Notes: generated by a model not told the origin, from the sequence alone. A DNA stretch of 64,000 bases from Vibrio coralliirubri (GCF_024347375.1 NZ_AP025470.1:3617935-3681934); one strand, 5' to 3'. Positions 1-14,942 are shown, counted from the first letter of the stretch. Program-made: numbers and translations.

Positions 1-1383
1 TAGCTTAGCGTTATCAACTTGGTTAGATGTTTCACCTAGACCACGGCCGATTACGTCTGTCGCTACTGAAGGCATGAACTTCTCTCGTAGTAGCGGTGTT
101 GCTACGTTAGCGAATAGGTAGTTACCGTACTCAGCAGTATCAGAGATTACAACGTTCATTTCGTAAAGACGCTTACGAGCAACTGTGTTTGCGATTAGTG
201 GAAGCTCATGTAGAGATTCGTAGTAAGCAGACTCATCAATGATGCCTGATGCCGTCATAGCTTCGAATGCTAGCTCAACACCAGCACGAACCATAGCAAC
301 CATTAGGATACCGTTGTCGAAGTACTCTTGCTCTGAGATTTCTACGTCAGAAGCTGGGTAATTTTCGAATGCAGTTTCGCCTGTCTCTTCACGCCAGCCT
401 AGTAGGTTCACGTCATCGTTCGCCCAGTCAGCCATCATTGTGCTAGAGAAGTGTCCAGAGATGATGTCATCCATGTGCTTGTTGTAAAGCGGACGCATTA
501 GGTCTTTAAGCTCTTCAGAAAGCTCAAACGCTTTAACTTTAGCTGGGTTAGATAGGCGATCCATCATGTGAGTTACGCCACCAAACTTAAGTGCTTCAGT
601 GATCGTTTCCCAACCGTATTGTAGAAGCTTACCTGCGTAGCCAGGTTCGATGCCATCAGCAATCATCTTCTCGTAAGATACGATAGAACCCGCTTGTAGC
701 ATGCCACAAAGGATTGTTTGCTCACCCATCAGGTCAGATTTAACTTCCGCTACGAAAGATGACTCTAGGCAGCCTGCACGGTGACCACCAGTACCTGCAG
801 CCCAAGCTTTAGCGATATCCCAACCTTCGCCTTTAGGATCATTTTCAGGGTGAACAGCGATAAGTGTTGGTACACCGAAGCCACGCTTGTACTCTTCGCG
901 AACTTCAGAACCTGGACACTTAGGCGCAACCATGACTACAGTAAGGTCAGCACGTAATTGCATGCCTTCTTCAACAACGTTAAAACCGTGAGAGTAACCA
1001 AGAGCAGCGCCTTGCTTCATTAGGGGCATTACTGTTTCAACAACGTTTGTGTGTTGCTTATCAGGAGTAAGGTTGATTACTAGGTCTGCTTGAGGGATTA
1101 GCGTTTCGTAGCTACCCACAACAAAGCCGTTTTCATCAGCATTTTTGAATGATTGACGCTTTTCATCAATTGCCGCTTGGCGTAGAGCGTAAGATACGTC
1201 TAGACCAGAATCACGCATATTTAGGCCTTGGTTTAGGCCTTGAGCACCACAACCAACAATTACGATTTTCTTACCTTCAAGGTATTCAGCTTCTGTCGCG
1301 AATTCTTCACGATCCATAAAGCGGCAACGACCTAATTGGTCTAGTTGTTCACGAAGGTTTAATGTATTGAAATAGTTAGCCAT
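1..1383 (-). CDS. ilvC: Ketol-acid reductoisomerase, 3' end cut by the window
   Basis: Class II ketol-acid reductoisomerase, the NADPH- and Mg-dependent second step of isoleucine/valine synthesis, acting on the acetohydroxy acids made by IlvG/IlvM. The reverse strand reads [20 protein letters not shown] from an ATG at 1383, preceded by AAGGAG. The nucleotide-binding GCGAQG loop is at residues 44-49. The 461 visible residues run off the left edge; the enteric/Vibrio family is about 490-494 residues, so only the last 30 or so are missing. It is divergent from ilvY, its known LysR-type activator in Escherichia coli, with about 145 bp between the two starts. Confidence 0.97.
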   Translation of the reverse strand, partial: MANYFNTLNLREQLDQLGRCRFMDREEFATEAEYLEGKKIVIVGCGAQGLNQGLNMRDSGLDVSYALRQAAIDEKRQSFKNADENGFVVGSYETLIPQADLVINLTPDKQHTNVVETVMPLMKQGAALGYSHGFNVVEEGMQLRADLTVVMVAPKCPGSEVREEYKRGFGVPTLIAVHPENDPKGEGWDIAKAWAAGTGGHRAGCLESSFVAEVKSDLMGEQTILCGMLQAGSIVSYEKMIADGIEPGYAGKLLQYGWETITEALKFGGVTHMMDRLSNPAKVKAFELSEELKDLMRPLYNKHMDDIISGHFSSTMMADWANDDVNLLGWREETGETAFENYPASDVEISEQEYFDNGILMVAMVRAGVELAFEAMTASGIIDESAYYESLHELPLIANTVARKRLYEMNVVISDTAEYGNYLFANVATPLLREKFMPSVATDVIGRGLGETSNQVDNAKL

Positions 1384-1494
1384 TCTAGGGCACTCCTTTA
1401 AAAATAAGTCCGTAAGGTCGATATCTCTCTATCGAATGACTTCATACTAAAACAGACACTCCGTTGCTGAAAGTGATATATTCACAATTAGTTA

Positions 1495-1509
1495 TTGCAA
1501 TAAATGCAA
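1495..1509. promoter_or_regulatory. Candidate IlvY operator between ilvC and ilvY
   Basis: The interrupted inverted repeat TTGCAATAAATGCAA lies just before the ilvY start in the divergent ilvC-ilvY gap. IlvY of enteric bacteria binds TTGCAA-type repeats in this gap and activates ilvC when acetohydroxy-acid substrates are present. Assignment rests on position and resemblance; no promoter hexamers could be fixed with confidence. Confidence 0.4.
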
Positions 1510-1529
1510 CATGGAAACGATCTCAGAAC

Positions 1530-2420
1530 ATGAACATAAAATCTCTACAATTATTTATACATTTATGTGACAGCAAGAGTTTCAGCAAAACCGCTGCTGC
1601 TATGCACGTCAGTCCTTCAGCGCTGAGCCGTCAGATACAAAAGCTTGAAGAGGAAACAGGGCAAGAACTGCTTATCAGAGACAACCGTAGTGTTGATCTG
1701 ACCCCAGCAGGAAAACACCTATTGCCTGTAGCATTGATCATTGTGGGAGAATGGCAGCAATATAATCTTCATCTGAAGGGCGGAGAGCAAGAGCTTAAAG
1801 GTGAGATCCGTATATTTTGCTCAGTAACGGCTAGCTATAGTCACCTACCTGAACTCATAACCGAATTTAGGGCTATTCACCCGTATATTGAATTTAAGCT
1901 CTCTACTGGCGATCCAGCTCAATCCATTGACAAGATCTTAAACGATGAGGCGGATATCGCGATTTCAGCAAAGCCAGATATCCTTCCTTCAAGGTTAGAG
2001 TTCGAGACCATCAGCGATATTCCACTGTCAGTCATCATTCCATCTGGTGTGAGTAGCTTTAGCCAGCAACTGCAATCCGATAAGCCAAACTGGAATGAAG
2101 TGCCTTTTATCATCCCAGAAGCGGGGACTGCACGAGAACGTGCGAACGCATGGTTCAAAAAGATGAAGATAAAACCCAATATTTACGCTCAGGTATCTGG
2201 TCATGAAGCGATCGTCAGTATGGTTGCCCTTGGTTGTGGGGTTGGTATTGCTCCAGATGTCGTCATCAACAACAGCCCAGTACGTGACAAAGTAGACCGT
2301 TTAAAGATAGAGCCAATCAAACCATTTGAACTAGGGGTGTGCTGTAAGCGTGCACAATTAGAAAACCCATTAATTAGAGCATTTTGGCAGGTCGCCGAAG
2401 GGAAATACCTGCAAGACTAG
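1530..2420 (+). CDS. ilvY: LysR-family activator of ilvC
   Basis: IlvY, a LysR-type regulator that senses acetolactate/acetohydroxybutyrate and activates ilvC. The start chosen gives MNIKSLQLFIHLCDSKSFSK (296 residues), the usual LysR N-terminus; an in-frame ATG at 1464 would add 22 residues that do not look like the family and would cover the intergenic operator. The winged helix-turn-helix is at residues 1-60 (SFSKTAAAMHVSPSALSRQI) and the periplasmic-binding-like effector domain follows. It is divergent from ilvC and ends at its own hairpin terminator. Confidence 0.93.
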   Translation: MNIKSLQLFIHLCDSKSFSKTAAAMHVSPSALSRQIQKLEEETGQELLIRDNRSVDLTPAGKHLLPVALIIVGEWQQYNLHLKGGEQELKGEIRIFCSVTASYSHLPELITEFRAIHPYIEFKLSTGDPAQSIDKILNDEADIAISAKPDILPSRLEFETISDIPLSVIIPSGVSSFSQQLQSDKPNWNEVPFIIPEAGTARERANAWFKKMKIKPNIYAQVSGHEAIVSMVALGCGVGIAPDVVINNSPVRDKVDRLKIEPIKPFELGVCCKRAQLENPLIRAFWQVAEGKYLQD

Positions 2421-2460
2421 TTATCAATAAGTAATAACAAGCAGGTATGGAGTCACAGGT

Positions 2461-2488
2461 AAGAGCACGTTAGTGCTCTTTTTGTTTT
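2461..2488 (+). terminator. Terminator after ilvY
   Basis: AAGAGCAC-GTTA-GTGCTCTT stem-loop (8 bp, 4-nt loop) followed by a T-rich run, about 40 bp after the ilvY stop. Confidence 0.8.
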
Positions 2489-2504
2489 GCTAAACGATAG
2501 ATAT

Positions 2505-2537
2505 GAAAAAAGCCCGCTGATTTCTCAGCGGGCTTTC
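2505..2537 (-). terminator. Terminator of the rRNA operon after tRNA-Ser
   Basis: Read on the minus strand, AGCCCGCTGA-N4-TCAGCGGGCT is followed by a run of T. It is the first terminator-like hairpin found downstream of 5S, and it lies beyond tRNA-Ser, so the tRNA is probably part of the rRNA transcript. Confidence 0.8.
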
Positions 2538-2543
2538 TAATGG

Positions 2544-2634
2544 TGGTGGAGGGATAGGGATTTGAACCCTAGAACCGCTATTAACGGTTGCCGGTTTTCA
2601 AGACCGGTGCTTTCGACCACTCAGCCATCCCTCC
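2544..2634 (-). tRNA. tRNA-Ser (anticodon TGA)
   Basis: A 91-nt class II tRNA with long variable arm. The acceptor GGAGGGA pairs with TCCCTCC and CCA is encoded (followed by a second CCA). The anticodon loop CTTGAAA gives TGA. It lies 70 bp after 5S rRNA with no terminator between, so it looks like the last gene of the rRNA operon. Confidence 0.93.
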
Positions 2635-2704
2635 AACAAATTGTCATCAACAGATTAGTACACTGTAGATGTTGTTACATGTATACACAGGTAACGATAT
2701 TTAA

Positions 2705-2823
2705 AGCCTGGCGATGTCCTACTCTCACATGGGGAAGCCCCACACTACCATCGGCGCTATTGTGTTTCACTTCTGAGTTCGGCATGGAATCAGGTGGGTC
2801 CACAATGCTATGGTCGCCAAGCA
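2705..2823 (-). rRNA. rrf: 5S ribosomal RNA
   Basis: Reverse strand reads TGCTTGGCGACCATAGCATT at the 5' end and closes with the complementary GCCAGGC, about 119 nt. It is the distal rRNA of the operon. End points are set by homology to the E. coli 5S and may be off by 1-2 nt. Confidence 0.96.
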
Positions 2824-2921
2824 AATTTTAAAATTCGGAAAACTGATTTAAAAGTCTATCTCTTCAAACTCATTCAAGCGTTTGGTATTTCTTTGAGTCC
2901 ACAAAACCCCTTGGGTGTTGT

Positions 2922-5815
<2,894 letters not shown>

Positions 5816-6051
5816 ATACAACCCGAAAGGGTCTTAGTGTATGGCAACTAACCAAGGTTTTTGGTTGTCATTAAGAAGGGTTAATTCTCAATGACTGTTT
5901 GCCGGACTCAATTGTGATTCAAACTAAGTTTGAATCGAATACAAGACACTTGAATGTGTTTGTTGTGTTTATCTAATGAAAGATAAACATTGAGAACTTT
6001 TAAATTTGATTGAATTACTCGTAAGTAAATCAATCAGTCAGCTTTCCAAAT

Positions 6052-6063
6052 TGTTAAAGAGCA
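6052..6063 (-). promoter_or_regulatory. boxA antitermination element in the 16S-23S spacer
   Basis: Reverse strand reads TGCTCTTTAACA, the boxA sequence bound by NusB/S10 in rRNA antitermination. It lies between tRNA-Val and 23S, the same place as the spacer boxA of E. coli. The rest of the 5816-6127 spacer holds precursor stem sequence and no gene. Confidence 0.85.
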
Positions 6064-6127
6064 AGAGTTTTAAGTGTTAAACTTTTAAACCCATTTTTAA
6101 ATACTCTCTTGCGAGAATGCTTAAAGA

Positions 6128-6203
6128 TGGTGGGCGATACCGGGCTCGAACCAGTGACCCCCTGCTTGTAAGGCAGGTGCTCTCCCAACTGAGCTAATCG
6201 CCC
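6128..6203 (-). tRNA. tRNA-Val (anticodon TAC)
   Basis: A 76-nt cloverleaf: acceptor GGGCGAT, anticodon loop CTTACAA, T-arm GGTTCGAGCC, encoded CCA. It is the fourth and last spacer tRNA before 23S. Confidence 0.96.
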
Positions 6204-6232
6204 ATAAAAGTTTTAATTCCTTATGGAAGGAA

Positions 6233-6308
6233 TGGTGGAGCTATGCGGGATCGAACCGCAGACCTCCTGCGTGCAAGGCAGGCGCTCTCCCAGCTGAGCT
6301 ATAGCCCC
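6233..6308 (-). tRNA. tRNA-Ala (anticodon TGC)
   Basis: A 76-nt cloverleaf beginning GGGGCTATAGCTC, anticodon loop CTTGCAC, T-arm GGTTCGATCC, encoded CCA. Third spacer tRNA in transcription order. Confidence 0.96.
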
Positions 6309-6333
6309 ATATTTTTATTTCCTTGGGAGGAAA

Positions 6334-6409
6334 TGGTGGGTCGTGCAGGATTCGAACCTGCGACCAATTGATTAAAAGTCAACTGCTCTACCAACTGAGC
6401 TAACGACCC
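6334..6409 (-). tRNA. tRNA-Lys (anticodon TTT)
   Basis: A 76-nt cloverleaf beginning GGGTCGTTAGCTC, anticodon loop CTTTTAA, encoded CCA. Second spacer tRNA in transcription order. Confidence 0.96.
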
Positions 6410-6411
6410 AA

Positions 6412-6487
6412 TGGTATCCCGTAGGGGAGTCGAACCCCTGTTACCGCCGTGAAAGGGCGGTGTCCTAGGCCTCTAGACGAACGGGAC
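6412..6487 (-). tRNA. tRNA-Glu (anticodon TTC)
   Basis: A 76-nt cloverleaf beginning GTCCCGTTCGTCTAGAGGCC, anticodon loop CTTTCAC, encoded CCA. First spacer tRNA after 16S. The order Glu-Lys-Ala-Val is one of the arrangements known in vibrio rRNA operons. Confidence 0.96.
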
Positions 6488-6609
6488 ACTGCAATTTATC
6501 TCCACTTTAAAAAGTAGAAACAAACTTCGAAGAACTTGGGAGTTCTTCATCTCTTTGCTTTTCTAAACCTAATCAATCTGTGTGGGTACTCATCAAAGAT
6601 ATCTTCGTA

Positions 6610-8164
<1,555 letters not shown>

Positions 8165-8410
8165 AAGATTTTGTGACTCAACGAATACTGACTTCAAAAC
8201 TAATATTCATGTAAACATGAACATGTAATTCTAAAGCTATTACCATTCCAACAGAATGGTAATGAATTGACTGTGCCAAATAACCGAAGTTATTCGTATT
8301 GGTCACTCAGTTCATTGAAATCATTGTGTTACCGAAGTAACTGCTATTACCTAAGTAATAACGTTTTGATATTCATCAACGAGTGCCCACACAGATTGAT
8401 AGGTTTAAAT

Positions 8411-8421
8411 TGTTAAAGAGC
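8411..8421 (-). promoter_or_regulatory. boxA antitermination element in the rRNA leader
   Basis: Reverse strand reads GCTCTTTAACA about 250 nt before 16S, matching the leader boxA of bacterial rRNA operons that loads the Nus antitermination complex. Confidence 0.85.
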
Positions 8422-8456
8422 TTTTCCTTTTTGAGCTTCGCTCAAATCGGACGGCC

Positions 8457-8484
8457 ATTTTAGCGATTTAAGTTTTAGTGTCAA
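8457..8484 (-). promoter_or_regulatory. rRNA operon promoter P2
   Basis: Minus strand -35 TTGACA (8479-8484), 16-bp spacer and -10 TAAAAT (8457-8462). It lies 128 bp downstream of P1, close to the P1-P2 spacing of E. coli rRNA operons, and upstream of boxA. Confidence 0.75.
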
Positions 8485-8584
8485 CCACTATTTTCAAAAC
8501 TTTTTTCAAGCGCTTAGCTTGGCTAACTTGACCTGCTGATTCGTTTTGGTTTCTGTTGAAGCCATCCCGTGTCAGCGAGGTGGC

Positions 8585-8612
8585 ATTATAGAGATTTCGA
8601 TCACACTGGCAA
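8585..8612 (-). promoter_or_regulatory. rRNA operon promoter P1
   Basis: Minus strand -35 TTGCCA (8607-8612), 16-bp spacer, perfect -10 TATAAT (8585-8590), then GCCACCTCGCTGACACGG, which closely resembles the discriminator and early transcribed region of E. coli rrn P1 promoters. A-rich sequence at 8613-8640 looks like an UP element. The discriminator is C-rich, as expected for stringent (ppGpp/DksA) control. Confidence 0.85.
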
Positions 8613-8732
8613 GCCCTTTTTGAAGTTTTTCTTACTTTTTTGATTGTTCGAGCGTTTTTTGTTCAAAACGCTCCATTTTCACTAGTATTCCCCTTAATTA
8701 AGGGCTTAAGGTGCCTATATAAAGGAGGATTT

Positions 8733-9278
8733 ATGAGTTCAATACGCAGTTATAAAGGAATATCCCCCCAGATTGGGCAAGGTGTCTATATAGATACAAG
8801 TTCGGTACTGGTTGGTGATATCAAAATCGGTAACGACTCTAGCGTGTGGCCTTTGGTTGCAGCTCGAGGAGATGTGAACCACATTCATATTGGAGAGAGA
8901 ACGAATATCCAAGACGGCAGCGTTTTACACGTCACCCATAAGAATGCTGAAAACCCTGAGGGTTATCCTCTATTAATAGGTAATGATGTCACTATCGGGC
9001 ATAAAGTCATGCTGCATGGCTGCACCATTGAAGATCGTGTACTTGTTGGTATGGGAGCGATCGTGTTGGATGGCGTGATTATCCAAAAAGAAGTGATGAT
9101 TGGTGCTGGTAGCTTGGTGCCACCAAACAAGGTACTTGAAAGCGGTTATCTCTATGTAGGAAGCCCAGTAAAACAAGCACGCCCATTAAATGATAAAGAG
9201 CGTGCTTTTTTACAGAAATCAGCTGACAACTATGTTCAGAATAAAAATGACTATCTAGATTCTGCGCTTCCAGTCTAA
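8733..9278 (+). CDS. yrdA: Gamma-carbonic-anhydrase-like hexapeptide-repeat protein
   Basis: YrdA/PaaY-type left-handed beta-helix protein of 181 residues, a trimer-forming family resembling gamma-carbonic anhydrases; the physiological activity of the bacterial YrdA branch is not settled. Repeated hexapeptide turns run from about residue 15 to 150, and the three candidate zinc histidines are in VTH and in GHKVMLH. The ATG at 8733 follows AAAGGAGG; an upstream in-frame ATG (8640) lies in the rRNA promoter zone and is rejected. The gene runs convergently into yrdB and the two stop codons share the bases CTAA. Confidence 0.9.
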   Translation: MSSIRSYKGISPQIGQGVYIDTSSVLVGDIKIGNDSSVWPLVAARGDVNHIHIGERTNIQDGSVLHVTHKNAENPEGYPLLIGNDVTIGHKVMLHGCTIEDRVLVGMGAIVLDGVIIQKEVMIGAGSLVPPNKVLESGYLYVGSPVKQARPLNDKERAFLQKSADNYVQNKNDYLDSALPV

Positions 9279-9544
9279 AGCGCTTTGATCTGAATCCGAT
9301 TAGAGGAGTCATACTCCTCTTCTTCTATTAACTCTTCCGCTAGCTCTTCAATATCGAAACGTAACTCTGAAAAGATAACTAAAGCTTGATCGCCTTCTTC
9401 TATATCTCTTCCTGCCAGTTGTGATAATTCCTCAATAGACATGACACATTCAATCAATGCGCCCGACTGTTGTGCTGGGAAGGTGATTGTTCGACTCTCT
9501 TCATCCCAATCTTGGATATCAGGAAATAGAATTGATTGATTCAT
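9275..9544 (-). CDS. yrdB: DUF1488 small acidic protein (YrdB-like)
   Basis: An 89-residue very acidic protein of the DUF1488 family, equivalent to E. coli YrdB, of unknown function. The C-terminal half is a Glu-rich helix (ELAEELIEEEEYD). It starts 17 bp after the aroE stop and is probably cotranscribed with it; the neighbourhood yrdA-yrdB-aroE-tsaC is also found in E. coli. Its stop overlaps the convergent yrdA stop by four bases. Confidence 0.85.
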   Translation of the reverse strand: MNQSILFPDIQDWDEESRTITFPAQQSGALIECVMSIEELSQLAGRDIEEGDQALVIFSELRFDIEELAEELIEEEEYDSSNRIQIKAL

Positions 9545-9561
9545 TTTTTATAAACACCCCA

Positions 9562-10392
9562 TTACATCTCTAGATTTTTACGTAATTCTCTTAAAATCTG
9601 TTTTGTTCCCGGACGAAGACCACGCCAAAGCATAAAGCTTTCTGCTGCCTGCCCCACTAGCATACCCAAACCATCATAAGCAGCATGAACACCATTATCT
9701 AATGCCCATTGATTGAATACCGTCGTTCCAGATCCATAAACCATGTCATAAACGGCGCTAGTAGAATTGAAAATCACCTCAGACACTTCAGGAAGCTGCC
9801 CACTTAGACCAGATGAGGTCGAGTTAATAATGACATCAAAGCCTTCACTAACATCACTTAGCCCCATCCCCTTGATGTTCCCATGCGACGAAAACATCTC
9901 AGCCAATAGTTCTGCCTTTGAACTGGTTCGGTTAGCAATCACCAGCTGTTGTGGCTTTTGGTCGAGAAGAGGTTGAATCACTCCTCTCGCAGCACCACCA
10001 GCGCCAAGAAGAAGAACACGTGCTCCTTTTAGCGTGACTTGATGTTGAAGCAGGTCTTGAACTAAACCCTCACCATCGGTGTTATCACCAATGATCTCTC
10101 CGTCATCTAACTTCTTAAGGGTATTTACGGCACCAGCTAGTTCAGCTCTCTCAGTTAGGCGATTGGCAAACTGGTAGGCATCTTCTTTAAAAGGCGCAGT
10201 GACATTACATCCTCGACCACCTTCGCTGAAAAAGGCTTTGGCAGCAGTGATAAATTGACCATGCTCTGGCTGTAATGCTGTATAGGTAAGCTGTTGGTTG
10301 GTTTGGCGAGCAAATAATGTGTGAATGAATGGCGATTTGCTTTGCCCAATAGGGTTACCGAAAACGGCATAACGATCTACTTGCTGTGTCAT
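9562..10392 (-). CDS. aroE: Shikimate dehydrogenase
   Basis: AroE reduces 3-dehydroshikimate to shikimate with NADPH in the aromatic amino-acid pathway. The 276 residues show the shikimate-binding SKS motif (18-20), the catalytic Lys69 in NVTAPFKED and Asp106 in NTDG, and the NADPH site GAGGAARGV (130-138) with NRTxxK following. It is separated from hemF by a terminator hairpin, so it probably has its own promoter in the 75-bp gap, although none was pinned down. Confidence 0.97.
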   Translation of the reverse strand: MTQQVDRYAVFGNPIGQSKSPFIHTLFARQTNQQLTYTALQPEHGQFITAAKAFFSEGGRGCNVTAPFKEDAYQFANRLTERAELAGAVNTLKKLDDGEIIGDNTDGEGLVQDLLQHQVTLKGARVLLLGAGGAARGVIQPLLDQKPQQLVIANRTSSKAELLAEMFSSHGNIKGMGLSDVSEGFDVIINSTSSGLSGQLPEVSEVIFNSTSAVYDMVYGSGTTVFNQWALDNGVHAAYDGLGMLVGQAAESFMLWRGLRPGTKQILRELRKNLEM

Positions 10393-10409
10393 ATCCTTAC
10401 CTAACAGAA

Positions 10410-10440
10410 ATAAAAAAGGGTCATCTATATAGATGACCCT
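10410..10440 (-). terminator. Terminator between hemF and aroE
   Basis: Minus strand: AGGGTCATCTATATAGATGACCCT, a 24-nt nearly perfect self-complement (10417-10440), followed by TTTTTTATTTC. It would end transcripts coming from tsaC-hemF before aroE. Confidence 0.8.
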
Positions 10441-10467
10441 ATCACTATCCCTATAAGGAAGGAAGAA

Positions 10468-11962
<1,495 letters not shown>

Positions 11963-12069
11963 GGGTTGCCTCATTAATTCAGTTATCTAACTCACTAAGT
12001 GTACAAATTATCATTCACTGTGACTAAAGCTATTTGTTTATAAAATGTATCAATTAACAACTTAGACTG

Positions 12070-12085
12070 ACGCAAACGTTTTCCT
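12070..12085 (+). promoter_or_regulatory. PurR operator of purEK
   Basis: ACGCAAACGTTTTCCT matches the PurR operator consensus ACGCAAACGTTTTCNT at every specified base. It covers the -35 region of the purE promoter, so PurR with hypoxanthine/guanine would block RNA polymerase. Confidence 0.85.
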
Positions 12086-12107
12086 TAAGCAATTTTACCC
12101 GTATAAT
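12079..12107 (+). promoter_or_regulatory. purEK promoter
   Basis: A perfect -10 TATAAT at 12102-12107 lies 17 bp after a weak -35 (TTTTCC, 12079-12084) embedded in the PurR box, 50 bp before the purE start. Confidence 0.65.
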
Positions 12108-12157
12108 GCGCGCAAAATATCTAATCACTAATTAAATCGTACCTGAAGGAGTTTGAG

Positions 12158-12643
12158 ATGACTGTCGGTATTATCATGGGTTCTAAATCTGATTGGCCAA
12201 CAATGAAGCTAGCTGCAGAAATGTTGGATCAGTTTGGCGTGGCGTACGAAACAAAAGTGGTTTCTGCTCACCGCACACCTCAGTTGCTTGCAGACTACGC
12301 AACCAGTGCGAAAGAGCGCGGTATTAAAGTGATTATTGCTGGTGCTGGCGGTGCAGCGCACCTTCCGGGCATGGCTGCTGCTTTCACAAGCGTACCAGTT
12401 CTGGGTGTTCCAGTTCAGTCTAAAGCACTGAAAGGCATGGACTCTCTGCTTTCTATCGTGCAGATGCCAAAAGGTATCGCGGTAGGTACTTTGGCTATCG
12501 GTGAAGCTGGCGCTGCCAATGCAGGCATCCTAGCGGCTCAAATCATTGGTACACACAATGAAGAAGTAATGGCAAAAGTAGAAGCGTTCCGTTCTGAGCA
12601 AACAGAAACGGTTCTAGCTAATCCAAACCCTGCAGAGGACTAA
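12158..12643 (+). CDS. purE: N5-carboxyaminoimidazole ribonucleotide mutase
   Basis: Class I PurE converts N5-CAIR, made by PurK, to CAIR in purine synthesis. 161 residues, with GSKSDWPTM at 8-16, SAHRTP, and the glycine-rich [14 protein letters not shown] active-site loop. SD AAGGAG precedes the ATG. The purK start lies 5 bp after its stop and both are under a PurR box. Confidence 0.98.
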   Translation: MTVGIIMGSKSDWPTMKLAAEMLDQFGVAYETKVVSAHRTPQLLADYATSAKERGIKVIIAGAGGAAHLPGMAAAFTSVPVLGVPVQSKALKGMDSLLSIVQMPKGIAVGTLAIGEAGAANAGILAAQIIGTHNEEVMAKVEAFRSEQTETVLANPNPAED

Positions 12644-12648
12644 TTTCA

Positions 12649-13779
12649 ATGCATGTTCTTGTGTTAGGCGCGGGCCAACTTGCTCGCATGATGTCCCTAG
12701 CTGGGGCACCGCTGAATATTGAAATTTCTGCTTTTGATGTTGGCAGCAAAAATATTGTTCACCCATTAACGCAAGCGATTATGGGCAACGGCCTAGAAAA
12801 TGCGATTGAGCGTGCGGACGTCATTACTGCTGAATTCGAACATATTCCTCACGATGTACTTGAGGTGTGTGAACGCAGCGGTAAGTTCTTACCGACAACA
12901 GAAGCAATTAAAGCCGGCGGTGACCGTCGTCTTGAAAAAGCCCTGTTAGACGAAGCAAATGTGAAAAATGCCAAATACTACGTGATTAACTCTCGCGAAG
13001 ACTTTGACACTGCGATCGCTCACGTTGGCTTACCAATGGTATTGAAGAGCACACTGGGTGGTTACGATGGCAAAGGTCAATGGCGCTTAAAGACATTAGA
13101 CAATGTTGACGCGACTTGGACAGAAATGGCCGAGTGCATTGCCGCAACAGACAACCAAGCGATTGTGGCTGAAGAGTTTGTTCCGTTTGACCGCGAAGTA
13201 TCACTGGTTGGTGCTCGTGGTACCAATGGCGAGATTCAAGTGTATCCACTGGCTGAAAATGTTCACACCGACGGCGTGTTGAGCTTATCGACAGCGATTG
13301 ATGACATTGAACTGCAAGAGCAAGCGAAAGCCATGTTCACTGCCATTGCTGAGCGCCTAGATTACGTTGGTGTGCTAGCACTTGAGTTCTTTGATGTTCA
13401 AGGTTCACTGCTGGTTAATGAGATTGCACCACGTGTTCATAACTCGGGCCACTGGACGCAACAAGGCGCAGAGACTTGTCAGTTTGAAAACCACCTGCGT
13501 GCAGTGTGTGGCATGCCACTAGGCAGCACTAAACTGATTCGTCCAACCGCAATGATCAACATTCTTGGTGAAGATACTCTTCCTGAAGCAATTCTTGCTC
13601 AAGGTGGCTGTCATGTTCATTGGTATGGCAAAGAGAAGCGTGCAGGTCGTAAGATGGGCCACATTAACGTGAGCGCTGACTACAACGCAGAGCTGCAAAG
13701 AGCGTTGTACTCACTGGCAGACATTCTTGATAAGCAAGCCTACCCAGCTGTGCATGAGTTTGCTGAGCAGATGAAGTAA
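12649..13779 (+). CDS. purK: N5-carboxyaminoimidazole ribonucleotide synthase
   Basis: PurK, an ATP-grasp enzyme that carboxylates AIR with bicarbonate and ATP to give N5-CAIR. 376 residues; N-terminal [11 protein letters not shown] preATP-grasp fold, central ATP-binding region with [14 protein letters not shown], and [15 protein letters not shown] near residue 255-270. SD AGAGGA overlaps the end of purE, suggesting coupled expression. Ends at a strong terminator. Confidence 0.97.
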   Translation: MHVLVLGAGQLARMMSLAGAPLNIEISAFDVGSKNIVHPLTQAIMGNGLENAIERADVITAEFEHIPHDVLEVCERSGKFLPTTEAIKAGGDRRLEKALLDEANVKNAKYYVINSREDFDTAIAHVGLPMVLKSTLGGYDGKGQWRLKTLDNVDATWTEMAECIAATDNQAIVAEEFVPFDREVSLVGARGTNGEIQVYPLAENVHTDGVLSLSTAIDDIELQEQAKAMFTAIAERLDYVGVLALEFFDVQGSLLVNEIAPRVHNSGHWTQQGAETCQFENHLRAVCGMPLGSTKLIRPTAMINILGEDTLPEAILAQGGCHVHWYGKEKRAGRKMGHINVSADYNAELQRALYSLADILDKQAYPAVHEFAEQMK

Positions 13780-13821
13780 GCCTACATTGGCTTATTGATA
13801 TAAAAATTCATTGGATATAGA

Positions 13822-13850
13822 AACGGCGCTCATTGAGCGCCGTTTTTTTA
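13822..13850. terminator. Bidirectional terminator after purK
   Basis: ACGGCGCTC-ATT-GAGCGCCGT stem with T-run on the plus strand and a shorter one on the minus strand, between convergent purK and the zinc-ribbon gene. Confidence 0.85.
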
Positions 13851-13883
13851 TTTCTGATCAGTCACTTACTGCGACTAGTATTA

Positions 13884-14453
13884 CTACTGAGATTGAATGT
13901 GATGACACTTGCGATCAGCACATTGCTTCTTAGTGCCACTGGCCGTTTTCTTCTCCAGTAACAGTGGGAACTGGCACTGTTCACAGCGACCTATAACAGG
14001 TGGCTGATTAACGGCAAACTTACACTTAGGGTAGTTATCACACGCATAGAAGGTTTTACCATAGCGAGATTTACGCTCAACCAAGTTGCCTCGACCACAC
14101 TCAGGGCAGGCAACAAGTGGCTGTTCTTCAGGTTGTTCTTTCGGTTGATCCAAAGATTCGATGTGATTACACGTTGGGTAACTACTACAACCAATGAACA
14201 TCCCAAAGCGACCTTGCCTTAATACCAATTCGTTTTGGCATTTAGGACACGGCACGCCCAGCTCTTTCACCACATGACCATCATTTTGATGAAGAGGCTT
14301 AATGTAATCACAGCTCGGATACTGCTTACAGCCTAAAAATGGGCCGTGCTTACCATGGCGAAGCTGAAGCTCCCCACCACACTGTGGACATGGTTCATGC
14401 TCTAACGCATGTTCATGTGCTGAAAAAAGCTGATTATCAATCTTACTACTCAT
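13884..14453 (-). CDS. yrdD: Topoisomerase I-like zinc-ribbon protein (YrdD-like)
   Basis: 189 residues made almost entirely of zinc ribbons of the topoisomerase I C-terminal type, without the topoisomerase catalytic domain. Four Cys4 units are visible: CPQC...CKQYPSC (about 22-48), CPKC...CSSYPTC (about 69-93), CPECG...CDNYPKC (about 114-137) and CEQC...CADRKC near the C-terminus. Such proteins are annotated as DNA topoisomerase-like but probably only bind nucleic acid; the role is not known. It follows smg by 12 bp in the lysM-dprA-smg run, like E. coli yrdD near smg and dprA. Confidence 0.88.
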   Translation of the reverse strand: MSSKIDNQLFSAHEHALEHEPCPQCGGELQLRHGKHGPFLGCKQYPSCDYIKPLHQNDGHVVKELGVPCPKCQNELVLRQGRFGMFIGCSSYPTCNHIESLDQPKEQPEEQPLVACPECGRGNLVERKSRYGKTFYACDNYPKCKFAVNQPPVIGRCEQCQFPLLLEKKTASGTKKQCADRKCHHIQSQ

Positions 14454-14465
14454 GACAAGCCTGTA

Positions 14466-14942
14466 TTAATGCAAGATACCTTGCTCTTTGGTGTACAACA
14501 GCTCTTCCATTTGCGTGTAAGCACTTTCATTACCCGGCACATTAAATAGCACCATTAAGATAATCCATTTCAGATCATCCAATTCAAATTCGTTGGTCTC
14601 AAGCCCCATCACACGATCAATCACCATTTCACGAATCTCTGTCGTAAGCACGTTGATCTGCTCAAGGAACAATAAGAAGCCTCGACACTCCATATTAATA
14701 CGTGAAATTTCTCGACTGGTATAAACACGCATCGAGGTATTGGAGCACATAGTAATCGCCGCTTGGTTGTCGGTATCTTGCAGTGCAGCAAGATCTTCTA
14801 ACCAATGGAGGGCCTTATAAATATCATCTTGGTGAAACCCTGCTCGAAGAAGCTCATCTTCCAGTTCGTCTTGATCCACCTGCAATTCAGAATCGCTATG
14901 GATGTAGGTTTCAAACAAGTACATCAGTATGTCCATCATCAT
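14466..14942 (-). CDS. smg: Smg protein (DUF494)
   Basis: Smg family, 158 residues, beginning [17 protein letters not shown], very close to E. coli Smg. Mostly helical and acidic; function unknown. The start follows the dprA stop by only two bases, with AGAGG inside the last dprA codons as ribosome site, so translation is probably coupled. Three successive ATG codons make the exact start ambiguous. Confidence 0.9.
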   Translation of the reverse strand: MMMDILMYLFETYIHSDSELQVDQDELEDELLRAGFHQDDIYKALHWLEDLAALQDTDNQAAITMCSNTSMRVYTSREISRINMECRGFLLFLEQINVLTTEIREMVIDRVMGLETNEFELDDLKWIILMVLFNVPGNESAYTQMEELLYTKEQGILH

